This document shows positions 34,801 through 46,235 of a stretch of DNA of 64,000 bases, one piece after another; within the stretch, counting starts at the first letter, position 1; every line of letters starts with the position of its first letter. The stretch is taken from assembly GCA_013399015.1 (NCBI GenBank), contig VWZX01005784.1:1159499-1223498 (forward strand). Reading direction: 5' to 3'. The stretch comes from Galbula dea. Taxonomy: Eukaryota > Chordata > Aves > Piciformes > Galbulidae. The translations under genes and the position numbers were made by a program. The notes below the pieces were generated by a model. It was not told where the DNA came from. It saw only the letters and a list, made by a program, of their open reading frames with translations, and made no database searches.

Positions 34801-37800
34801 AACAAAGAAAGGCTAATGAGGAGAGCAGGCGCAGGCTACCCACGCCGCTCCCACCACCCCAGCTCTTGTCTGCCTACGGCCCTTGCTCAGGGCCCAGTGT
34901 GAAATCAGAAAGTGCATTTGAAACCAGATTCTCCTGCACTGTCCCAGGGCTGGGATGGCTCCAGGGTTAGCAAACAGGGATGGGTAGGATGCTGGATGCT
35001 GGGTGCCAGGGCTGAGCTCCTTTGGGGATCTACAGAGTCACGATGGGGACTTGGCTCTCTGGCTGCTCTCCCCATGGGTCCTGCTGCTGGACCTGGACAG
35101 GACTCCAGTGCATTGCATCTGTCATGATGGAAGGACCTTGGCAGTGTGGCCCTGCCAGCTCCAACCCCAGAGCATGCGTGGTGGCTCTGCTCATTGCTAG
35201 AGCTTGCATCTGTGAAATGATGGGCTTCAGCGGTGGAGCCAGTGAGCAGCAGGGGCACCAGCCTCTCCAGAAAGGGCATTAGTCCCTTAGATGCAGCTGG
35301 TATTGGCAAGCAGGCACAGCAGGCAGGCATAGGACTGAGCTGCTGAGAGGGTGCTGACGTTAGGGAATGCTGGGAGAGGTGCCTTGGCACAGGGGTGAAC
35401 CACTCGTCCGAGGAAGGAGCTGGGTCTTCCCAGTACTAGAACGCCCAACCTAGGGTGGTGGGGTAGAGGAGGCTCCCAGCCCATGGAAATCTGTGGCTTT
35501 GACATTCCTGCTGGGGCCTCATCCAGCTGGGCAGTGGGGTAGGGAGTCAGGGGTTGGACTGAGTGAGGAGTGTTGTGGGTAAACCCAGCAAGAGCCCCAA
35601 GGTGTAGAGTGAGTGTGAGTGCAAGCCTCCTGCTGCAGGGCATACACAGGCACCCATGTCCTGGGCAGGGCTTCGAGGCAGTGCTTGCACATCCCTGCTT
35701 GTGCCAGGGCCTCAGCATGCTGAGGCTGCTCCCTGCAGCAACAGCTATGCCTGGTGAGCCCCACTGTGCCACTGGGAGTCCCAATATGGGCCTGGTGGTG
35801 TGTGGCCAGGGAGCTCTGCAATCCCAACCGTGCCACTGCTGTTGAGCAGGCTCAGAGCTCCAGGCTGCCCACAGGGCTTCACACCTCTGCTGCCCTCAGG
35901 CAACTTTGGCCATGCCACAGGCAGCTCCATCAGGGTTTAACCTGTGCCACCTTCCTTAGTATTCATCCCTGGGGCAAAGGCCTCGGTGGCACTGCAGCCC
36001 AGCTGGCAGCTTGGGGAGCAGCACACTCCAACCTGATCTTCGTGCGCTGCAGGTTAGGGGAGGCTCTGCACTGGGTGCAGAATCTGGCTGTGCAGGAACG
36101 AAAGGCCATATCCCAGCAGGTGACAGGGTTTGTGGTGGCTGCGCAGGGCAGGCATCTCCTAGGGCTACAGTAGGTCAGGATCTGTTCCTAAATCCCCTAC
36201 AAGCCCTGCTGTCCCAAGCTGGTGTCCTTTGCTGGGTTCTTGCTCCATCCCTGGCACCTTCCTGAGCACCCGGCCAGCTCCAGTGGTGGCCAGCTCTGGT
36301 GCCACCCTGGGGGCAGGGCCCCCTCCTCAGCAGCCTTCAGATCCCAGCTGCACTTCACAGATCTTACACGGGGTTTGCACAGCATCAGCAGGATTCAGTC
36401 CAGCCCCTGTGTGAGCAGCACTGCTGAGATGGGAGCCCTGGCAGCAATAACGTATTAACCAGAGTGAGACAAGCGTTGGAAGGAGACCCAGGTGGAGGAG
36501 AGGGTTTACAAGGCCAGGGCCAGGAGCAGTGCTCAGGCAGTCCCCATCTCCTTGCTGGTGCTGCCAAGGTTTCGGGGTACAGGACTGGCTGGTGCTGCCA
36601 GGGGAAAGCAGAGCTCTTTTGGAGACCTGTTGAGAGCTGGGTTTCACTCCCACCCTTGGGGATATCAGCCATTCCCCCTCCATCACTGAGCCAGGGGACT
36701 GCTGCATAACCAGTCCCAGGAGGACTCCCACCAGCATGAAATGGGTGCCGGGGCCAGAGCGTGTCTGCTGAGCTAGGGTAGTCCTGTGCTCACCACATCC
36801 CTGTGGCCGGCACCCAGGGGTGGTGGCTGGTGCATGCTGGCAGGGCCATGCTGGTGATGGAGTTTGCTGCAGGGTGTAGGAGGTGGTGGCAGCAGTGGTC
36901 CTGTGGCAGGGGGACGAGGCAGGTCTGGCTGCTCCTACTCCCCCTCGCTGGAGTGCTGGGCTCATAGCACTTTGTCATGATTTTCCCCTCGTCTCCAAGC
37001 AGCGATCCCTCACTGCTCACATTACCCGAGTAGAAAATGACACATAAGCTGACATGATTGCACAGCTCCCAGCGCCCCACGGAAGCTCTTCACCGGGGCT
37101 ACGGGGGGTGTGGCATGCTGCCTGGCCCCTGGCTCCCCACTGCCATCTCGTCCCTCTCCGGCCGAGCTGCAGCAGAGCCAGGGAGGGGAGGGACCAGGGA
37201 GGCAGCATGCCAGGTGAAGCTGAACAGCAAGCCGAGTGCTGTGACCAGCTGCCTGCGTGCCCCATCCTGCCACAGCCACCAGCTTCCTGCTCTGCCCTGT
37301 GCCCAGCACTGTGCCAGGGACCATAATACTACCCTGCATCCCCCACAGCCTTCTGCAGCTCTCTGCCCGGCTGCCCTGTCTGTCAGCACCCTTTCAGCTG
37401 CATGTGGGCCTGGGTGAGGCCAGTGTTTACCAGCAGATCCTTGTCCTTTTGCCCAAGGTGGCTGGGGACACGTTGTGCTGGCAGTGCTGGAGCTTGACCC
37501 TCAAGTGTCCAGGCTGTAAGCCAGAGCTGTGCTAGCTTCATCCCTGCTCTGACTGCCCAGCAGGACACAGGGGTACCAGATGTGTGACCAGCTTGTCCTG
37601 TGGCAGCAGGGCTGTAGGGGTATGTGGGCAGAGCCTCTTATATGAGCAGGAGCTGCTCAAGATGGGGAGCAGGTGAAGGACATGTAGGTACTACTCTGGT
37701 GCCAGGGTCACAAAGCCCAGGGTGAGCTGAGTACTGGCTCCAGGACAGGGTCCACCAGGAGAGCAGCAGTGGAGCCTGCAGAAAACTGCAGAGGGGGGCA

Positions 37801-37974
37801 GGCCCCAGCCTGGGGAGATCCCCTGTTCCCCCAACCCTGTCTGCACCCACTCTGCGTCTCCTCACCACAGCACCAGGCGCAGCCTTCAAACAGCTCTTGG
37901 ATAAAATCAAAAATGGGGAGAGAAGAGCAGGAGCAGGCGACAGTGGCAGCTTATTTGTGATGTGCATTGTGTGG

Positions 37975-38115
37975 GGAGCTCTTAATTAGAGCTAATTAGA
38001 CTAATTAACTTGCAAATGAGAAACTCGTCTTTTTCTCTTTTTCTTTCACAAGAAAAATGAAAAAAAAAAAGACGAACAACAAGATAAATATTGAGGCTAA
38101 TTACTTTGTACCTGC
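37975..38115. promoter_or_regulatory. TAATTA-cluster element in the RBFOX3 intron
   Basis: Three closely spaced AATTAG/TAATTA cores (CTTAATTAGAGC, CTAATTAGACTAATTAAC) followed by an A-rich stretch and TATTGAGGCTAATTACTTTG. Resembles a paired homeodomain site array. Confidence 0.35.
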
Positions 38116-38269
38116 TGCAGAGCCCCCCACTCCCTAAGCTGTCCCAGCCAGTGCTCTGCCTCGTGGGGTGTGCCATGCCTCCTTGTCCCTCTCCCGGTGT
38201 CCTTGTGGTGACTGTCCCCAGTCAGGGCTGGTCCTACTGCAGGGCATGGTTCCCTATGTCCCTGTGGTC

Positions 38270-38320
38270 CCTGATGATGGAGATGATGACAATGATGATG
38301 TGAGATGAAATGATGGAGAG
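38270..38320. repeat. GATG/GATGA simple repeat
   Basis: Repeated GATGATG and GATGACAATGATG over about 50 nt. Confidence 0.7.
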
Positions 38321-38689
38321 GGACCACTCACCATCCTCTGTACGCCCTTGTGTCTAACAAGGATGTCCAGGATCTGGTAGGGGCAGTGATCTCCAAGGCA
38401 CTGGCCATCACCAGGACTCAATGACCAAGGCCCAATTCCAGATGATACTGGTCCTTGGCCGTCAAGTCCTGGCGATGGCCGGTGCCGCAGAGGACATGGC
38501 ACCAGCATCATACCCTGGCACCCTCCCCACCAAACTCATCCCACTCTGGGGTCCCTTCCGTGGCACCATGCACCGTCCCGGCTGTTTTCCAGATTACCCT
38601 TCATGGCATCTCTGTTTTTTCCCCTTCGCTCTGCTGCCGCAACACCCTGGGGGGCTTTGTTAGCACAACTTGGTTCAGATGTCTGATTA

Positions 38690-38890
38690 GTCTTGAGGAG
38701 ATCGAGGGGTCAATTTTCCACAGCTCCTTCCTCTCCATTTAACTAATTTAACCGCGCGATTGTTACAAATTTCATTTTATTATAGCCCTGCTTCTCAGTC
38801 CAATTGAATTACCAAAATCTCATTTTCTCAGAAGTGCTGAATATGTAATTAGGGGAAAAAATTATGCTTCTGACTTGCCTATTAGAGAGG
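38690..38890. promoter_or_regulatory. AT-rich candidate conserved noncoding element in the RBFOX3 intron
   Basis: Contains TTTAACTAATTTAACCGCG, TTTCATTTTATTATAGCC, CAATTGAATTACC and TATGTAATTAGG. Ends sharply at GC-rich sequence near 38,890. Confidence 0.3.
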
Positions 38891-41800
38891 GCTGGGTGAG
38901 GGAGCTTGTCCGGGTGCAGACGCGGGTCCGTGGCTTCCCTGCGTACCTGCGCACACTTGTGAGGCTACGTGCAAGTGAGCATCACGTGCAGCTGTGTACC
39001 AGTGGTGGGGGGGCCGTGGGTGGGCTTCTAGGTGTGAAAGGCTTTGCAGGAGTGTGGCCAGGGTCTGGGCAGTGCTGGCTTGGGCTCCTCGAGAACCTTC
39101 AAGCCGTGGGACGGCAGCTAGAGGCAACGGATGTGCCCCTTCATCCTGCTGCTTGCTGTGTCTTTGAAGTGTCTGGATCCAGCTGAGCTCGGCTTGGCTG
39201 CTGGTAACTGTAGCTGCTGGGAAGTGACAAGGGGGATCACTGGTCCTGAGCAGGAGCAATGTGTTGGCAGATGCTGGGAACGCCCAGGCAAGCGAGCCCA
39301 GGGCTGTGCCTGCACTTGTCTTACAAAACCAAGGGCAGGGCTTGGAGCTGGCAGTGGCAGCCCAACTCTCAGGCACTCACAATGAGCCAAGCATCCTGGC
39401 CTCCACTTGCCTCTCCGCACCCGCAGCAAGACCCACTTAAGGCACTGTGAGGACCCATAGTCCTGCAGGCTTATGGCCCCACTAGAGGAAGGAGCCTGCT
39501 CCTCTATGGGTCCTGCCCATCTCTGCATGGGCTGTGACAGCCACCAGTATGGGCTGGGACACCAGAGGGTGCCCTGTCCTCTCCAGAGCCCCTCTGTGCC
39601 TCTCCCTCTGGGTGTACTGGGGACCAGGCATCCTACACCTGCTCTCCAGAATCCCCAGTCCCTGCCAGCAGTGGGGCCATCAACTGCTCCCAGAACCTCT
39701 GGCAGAAGCAGGCAGGCCAGCCTCTGGCATGGATTGGTCACCCTGATGCAGAGCCATGCAGTGCCTGGGCATCAGCATCTGATGCTCCAGTGTTGTTAGA
39801 GCTCAGAAGGATCAGGCAGGTGCTGCCAAGGATTTGGGTCCTTACCAGCCCAACTCCTTCCCCAGGCCCATCTACCTGTACTAAACCCTTTGGTGGCCAT
39901 TGGGGACCAAGCACTGCTGGGAATCCTGGTCAGCACCGTGTATGTTGAGTCTGCATTGCTCTGGTGTGCCAGTAAGAAGAGCTGTGCTGAGAGGGTGGCC
40001 TGGCTACTGCCCTCCAGCAGCATCTGCTTGGGGATGGGAGCTGCTGTGGTGAGCCCTGGCACCACTGGCAATGCCAGGAGCTCCTGTGGGAGACCCCTGG
40101 TGATGGCCAGGCTCTGCTTGGGAAGGAGGAGAGTGCCATGCATCGTGGAGCTGCGGTCCTCCTGCTCACTGCAGGCCTGATCCTACCATGTCTCTGGCAG
40201 TGATGCAAACCAGTTTCTCTCCGGTGCAGCAGCACAGGTGTGTGTGGGCCTGGGGGATGTTAGCTGTGAGCAAACGGGGGGTGGCCAGGAGCACCCCCCC
40301 AAGCACCCCCACCTCGCCTCGGTTACACAACATTATCATTTCATAATACTCTGAAATATACATGAAGTTGGCTGAATGCAGATGAAATTGCACCATTTAC
40401 TTCATGAATATTTCATGCAGCCTCAGCTCCGAAGTTTCCGGCTGGTGGAGCCAGGAGCCAGGGCTGGACCCTGCTCCCCACCTTGCTCCACACAGGCAGT
40501 GACGAGGACATGCAGGTGGGTCTTTGCCTGATGCCTGGGCTGGCATCTTGCATCCCATCCTGGTGGATATCACATGTACACCATGTCCTTCCTTCCCTGG
40601 CTCCCTTGGGCAGTGGGGAATCAGAGTCTGGCCCTGGCCATGCCCTAGCCCCTGGCAGCCATGGGCAGCTGGGCTCTGGCATCTGTGGCAGGACCCAGCC
40701 ACACTGCCCTGGGCCAGTGAGGGGCAGCTGCCCTCTTGCAGGGTCTTTGAGAAGGTGCTGGGACAGTGCATGTCAGCCTGGAAAAGTGGACTTTTTCCCA
40801 AGCCAGCAGGCTGCACTGCCTTCCCCCAACTCCTCCTCTCACCCCTTGGGTCCTGCCCATTCTCTCCAGCCCTGCTGCTCTTGCAGAGCTTCCCACTTGA
40901 GCATCCCTGGCAGATGCCATTAGTGAGCTGTCACCCCCCCCTCTGTCTCCCGTTAATGAAGACATTAAACAGGGCGGCTGCTACCTCTGGCCCCTGCAGC
41001 TCCTCACCTCCTTTTGTGGCTCCTTGCCGGGGGCGGGAGGGGGTGTTTCCTCCATTGTCCCTCCTCAGCTCTCTGTGGGGCCTCCATGGTCCCATTCTGG
41101 GGAGGAGAGGAGAAGTGATCCACCACCATCTCCTGCTGGCCCCCATGGCAGGCGAGGCCGGTCCCTCCTGGGTCGAGGGATGTCCCCACAGCGAGCACCC
41201 TGACCCTGCTGCAGCCCGAGGCTCTGTGGTTGGTGCTCGCTCGGGGCCAGACACGCTGCTTTGTATGGATGGCACTGCATTTTGGGTAATGAAATATTCA
41301 CAGGTCAGTGATTCCTTGAGAAATGACGGGGATCAGTCAATTCCTTTTCAGGGAGTAATTTTCTTCCCCTTCACGGCCTCTGTTTCATGTTGACAGTCAT
41401 TAGCATGAGCGAGCAGCTGGATCGAAGCGGGGACGTTGTGGCTGTCACACAGATGAGCTGCACTGGGCATGGCCTCATGGTGACGGCAGTGGCCACGTGG
41501 CCCCTGGGTACCTGGGTGGCACATGGGGCTGTGTAAGGACCCTCCTGCCACCAGCAGGGCATCTACTGAGCGCATCTCTGCCAGCCAGCACAGCATGGCA
41601 CTGCTGCAGCACTCTGCTCTAAGGCAGCAGGCATGAGAGTGGATGCTCCTGTCAGTGTCCCTGTCTGCTCCCAGTCCATTCCCAGTTCGTAGTCCTGCCA
41701 GCGGGCACGACAGGTCCTGCCGCAGCAATGTGCTGCAGACCTATTGTAGCAGCGAGCAGCTGCCCTAGCCAGGCAGGCTCGGGCACCTCAGGGAATTGCT

Positions 41801-42361
41801 CAACACCCTCCTCATGCCCGGCTCTGACCTCACGCTGTCTCACAAGCAGGAGTCAGTCTGGGTCAGAGAAATGTGCTTGCTGCCTGCTGCCCTGCGCTGC
41901 CTGCAGGTTGTACTGCCTGCTGAGGCTTTGCAGTTTGAAGAAACATCTTGGTGGCCTCCTTGGATTTTGGGTAGGGTTAGGACCCCAGCCCCTTGGTATG
42001 AGGCTGGTTTCTGCTGGAAGGAGCAGGACAACCACAGACATGGAGGGACCAGAGCTGGGTCTGCCTGCTGATCCCTGCTGCCTTTGCTTCCCAAACACAC
42101 ATAGCTGGAGGCTTCTCAGTGCATGCTACTTGCAGGGCTCCCTTCTTGCTTGCAGTGGGAAAGTGCATAGTGTCAGGACTGTGCCCCCTCCCCAGCTGCT
42201 CTGGGGCTCAGCATATTGGCTTCCAGCCAGGCTGCACATGCCATGATTGGATGGTTCCACGCCACCCCCATACCGGCATCAGTGGCCTGAGTACAATGTG
42301 CAGGAAAGGGATATCTTCAGGCAGAGCTGCCCCGGGGAGATTGGCCTGGGCTGGAGGAAAC

Positions 42362-42690
42362 TGAGATGAGACATTCTTGCTCTCTAAACTCCCTGAAAGG
42401 AGGTTGGAGCAAGGTAGGGATTGGTCTCTTTTCCCAAGTAAGAAACAATAGGACAAGAGGAAACAGCCTCAAGTTGCTCCAGGGGAAGTTTAGGTTGAAT
42501 ATTGGGAAAGATGTCTTCTCTGAAAAGGTTGTCAAGCCCTGGAATAGGCTGCCCAGGGCAGTGGTGGAGTCACCATGCCTGGAGCAGTTGTGTTGCTGAA
42601 GGATATAGTTTAGTGGTGGACTTAGCAGTGCTGGGTTAACAGTTGTGCTTGATGATATTAAAGGTCTTTTCCAACCTAAACCATCCTGTG
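42362..42690 (+). mobile_element. CR1 LINE 3' fragment in the RBFOX3 intron
   Basis: CR1 blocks CTCCCTGAAAGGAGGTTGGA, GGCTGCCCAGGGCAGTGGTG and GATGATATTAAAGGTCTTTT. Confidence 0.9.
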
Positions 42691-43289
42691 AGATGAGAGC
42701 AGGGTGGGACAGCCAGGCTGAGGTGGCAGGGTGACCACTTGGCTTTTGGAGGAAACTCTGGGCATGTTTGTAGAAGCTGCAGGTGAGGGGAGCAGCCCCA
42801 GGACAGGCTGCGGCCTAACTGTAATCTGTGTAGTGTGTGCAAGCAGAGGCTCTGGCTGGCCATGGCACGGCTCTCTGGTAGGGCTGGCCTTGCAGGGCCG
42901 CCGTGGGGCCACCATGCTGATTGTCTGCAGCCAGAGGCAGGTGGCAGCAGATGACAGTTGCTCGTGAGCAACCTTGGCACTGTGCTGGCAGGACGCCTGT
43001 CGCAGGCGAGGTGTGGTGTCACATCATAGGGTACCCAGGGCCAGTGAGTGCCCTCTCCTTAGCGCAGGCGCTCCGTGCCCGGCTAATTGCTTAGACACAT
43101 CCTCTGCATTCAGGGGCTCCTGCTGTGTTATTTTCTTAAACAGGAGCAAATGTTAAAAATGGCGTCGTCAGCCCCGAGCTGACAGGCACAATCACCAAAG
43201 TGCGTTGTCGGCAGGAACCGGCCCCACACACTAAATGACTTGAAAGGAAATGGCCTGGATTGTGCTGAGGAGGCAGAGTGCGGTGGGGA

Positions 43290-43375
43290 GAAAGCAAGTG
43301 GAGCAAACAAGAAAACTTCATTAATTAAAGAAACTCGTTAATGAGGGACATTTAATCAGCTAAAGATGATATCTA
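43290..43375. promoter_or_regulatory. AT-rich candidate element in the RBFOX3 intron
   Basis: Contains TTCATTAATTAAAG, CTCGTTAATGAGG and CATTTAATCAGC; three TAAT cores within about 50 nt. Confidence 0.25.
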
Positions 43376-45983
43376 CCCCTGCCTGCTGCGGCAGCCACTG
43401 CGCAGGGCTGGTGGTGTGAGGCTGAACCGCGAGCAGGGCAGAGGACACCATGTAGGAGACCTCAGTGTCCCACCGGCTCTGTGCTCGAGGGCTGGGCTTG
43501 TGGAGCAGAGTTGCTCTGTAGAGCAGCAACTGGATGGAATCTCTCTTGAGGGACACCCATGGCCCTGCAGGTGCCCTGGGCCCAGGCTGTGCCAAGAAGC
43601 CGAGTGGCAGCAGGACGTCCGCCAGCCTGCGGGACACAGCAATGTGTGCCAGGCTTCCTGGAGCCACTTCTCCCCTTGACAGTAAAGGCCTCAGCTCCCC
43701 ATCCCAGCCTCTCTGCTGCTGTTCCCAGGGCCACGGTGTTTCATCGCAGGGCTATGTAGTATGTGAGCAAGGGTGTCCTATCAGAGCCCCCTGTGTCTGG
43801 CACCTGCAGGTCTCTCCACAGGAATGGGCACCACAAGCTGGGAGGACACAGCTGAAGGTCAGTGCCATCTGGGGTACAGAGGTGGGTCCCCAGGACCCCC
43901 TGGGAGCTCAGCACAGGGAGGGACCCAGGGAAGGGACTGCTTCCGGTGCACGCTCAAGGGCTGCTGTGGGGCTGGGGCCCCACCAGCATTCCCAGGAGGA
44001 GCAGAGGATCCCCTCACTGCCAGAGGTGTCTATGGATGGGGCTTTTCCCACACTGTGGGCAGCCCAGAGCAGCTGGCAGGGGAGGACGCAGGCAGCACCG
44101 TTTCACCATGATGTCAACAGTCATTACACAGCCAAACCCACCACCATCCCCCTACCCACAGGGCCCTTGCCCACAGCAGCCTCTCAACACCAAGCCAAGT
44201 GGCCCCATTCCACGTGGGAGGGATGGGCAGTGCTGACAGGAGGTGCTGGGAGTCGTGGATCTGTGCCTCTGCAGCACCAGCAGCTCCAGCGATAGCAAGC
44301 AGCAAAACAGGGGAACCTAATGGTCCCTGAATGAAATAATACTTGGGCTGACAAGCACTGCGACAGCCCTAATTAATAACAGATATGAACGTGGCTGTTG
44401 GGACAGGCTGGTGAGGAGCCAGTGGGGTCCAAGACCTGAGCAGGTGGGAATAGTCCCTGCTCTGGTACCCATCTGCGTTCCCCTGCCCACAGCCTCTTCC
44501 TGCCTGAGCAGCAGTGCCCGTCCTCACTGTGACAGTGTCTGATCCTGGCTGTGGTAATAGCAAGGACAAGCGTCCAGCATGGAGCATGTGGGAGCGCTGC
44601 AAGCTGCTCCTTCTGCTGGCTCCTGCATGCAAGCAGGGAGAACCGGACACTCGGCATCAGCGATGCAGGCAGGGAGGTTTGGGCACTGGGACTGTGACCG
44701 CTGTGACTGTTTGGTGTCTGCCCCACTCCTCAGTGTAGGCTCAGACGCCGGGGCCAGTCTGAGCGCAGGATGGAACCGCTCCAGCCTGCAAGGTGAGGTT
44801 TGCCCCAGCTGCCCGGCTCAGGGGCAGTGCCAGGGATGGGGCTCCACCATCCTGCAGCATCGGCAGCCCCAGCCACGCTGGCAGGTGCATCTGGCTGGCG
44901 TGTCCCCTAGCAGCTGAGTCAGCACGGGAAGGCGCTGGCAAGGCTGCCGATGACTTGCAGATCTGTAGCAGGATTGTTCACGCTGGGTTTGCATGTGGTC
45001 CCTGCCGTGCCCACGGCGCGGGCTCCGCTGCCTCCCTCGCAAGCACGACGGCTCTGGCAACACAACCCCCCCGCCCCTCATCCCTCTGCACCATAAATCG
45101 GCTACACACACAATTAAGGAGCTTGTCTCCACAGGCTGAGCCACAGCTGTATTTCATGGGCGAGAGGCTGCCGTGGCGGGTTGTAAAGCATCCGAGGGGC
45201 TGCCGGTGCTGCCATGCGCGCTGGCTCGTGTGTTCGCTACTGGTGGGGGCTGCTACCGTGTGCTGCAGTGGGTGCCTGTGTGTGGCACACACGTGTGCAA
45301 GAGGGTGCATGTGGGGGGCTATGAGGATGGATGGTGGGTAGGGGTCAGGCAGGCAGTAGACAACCCCTCTGCCCATGGTGTGCATGCAGCTCACCCCATT
45401 TGACCGGGGCAGCTAGGCCAGCTGTGTTAGAGCAAAGGGCTTAATCAAATATTTAGCAGTTAATTGATCCCTGTCTGGTGTTTGCTAAGGGGTCATCACC
45501 ATCCCTCCCTAACCACCCCTCCCTGCTTCCCCACCCTTCTCCTCTTCACTGTCACCACCATCACCGGGTTGTTTGGTTTGCTGCCAGCAGTCACTGATGC
45601 CATGCAGCCCCCCTGAGAGCAGTGTTGCCAGCCTGGCTTTGCTTGGCCCCATGTTGGACTCCAAACCAAGGGCTGCCCTGGTTTCCTTCCCTGAGGAGAG
45701 GGTGATGTGCAGCTCCCTTAATTAAGGGAGGGCACTGTTCTTCAGCTATCCAAGCCCCAGAACACCTGGCAGGCAGGACCTGGAGTGGAAGAGGATGGGA
45801 GCTCAGCTGCTGGCAGTGCAACCCCAGAGATGCCACAGGCCAGAGACAGCCCAGGGTTATGGGAGGGGTGTGGTGGGGCTAGAGCCCTCAGTCTGGCTGC
45901 AAGGACCCCTCCCTGGGCTAGGTCGCAGCCCAGGACCCCAGGGACGTTGGTGAGTAAGGGGGGTGGTGCCACTGTCTCAGCAG

Positions 45984-46235
45984 GGTAACCAGGACGCCAC
46001 GGCTCCACCAGACCCAATGGCTCAGCCCTACCCCACGGCCCAGTACCCCCCACCCCCCCAGAACGGGATCCCCGCAGAGTACGCACCGCCGCACCCGCAC
46101 CCCACACAGGACTACTCGGGGCAAAGCACAGTACCGGAGCACGCCATGACCCTCTACACACCAGCACAGAGCCACGCCGAGCAGCCGGGCACCGACGCCA
46201 GCACACAGTCCATAGCAGGGACACAGACGGTACCG
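45984..46235 (+). CDS. RBFOX3: RBFOX3 coding exon 1 (MAQPYP exon)
   Basis: The acceptor is TCTCAGCAG before GGT; the donor CCG|GTAAGG lies after 46235. The ATG at 46017 (A at -1, G at +4) starts MAQPYPTAQY and the exon supplies 73 residues ending TQTVP, phase 0. The 11 codons before the ATG (GNQDATAPPDP) are open and match the conserved residues encoded upstream in RBFOX1/2, so they are translated if a coding 5' exon is spliced on. Confidence 0.95.

Larger units (their letters stand above)
30323..45983 (+). other. RBFOX3: Long RBFOX3 intron (if the 5' exon is real)
   Basis: A 15.7-kb stretch from the GTAAGT at 30323 to the CAG before 45984. It holds two CR1 tails, small tandem repeats and several AT-rich islands. 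No other coding exon is convincing. Confidence 0.5.

Noticed and set aside
40524..41393. 289-codon open frame on the plus strand
   Set aside because: No domain, inside the long RBFOX3 intron, with no convincing splice frame.
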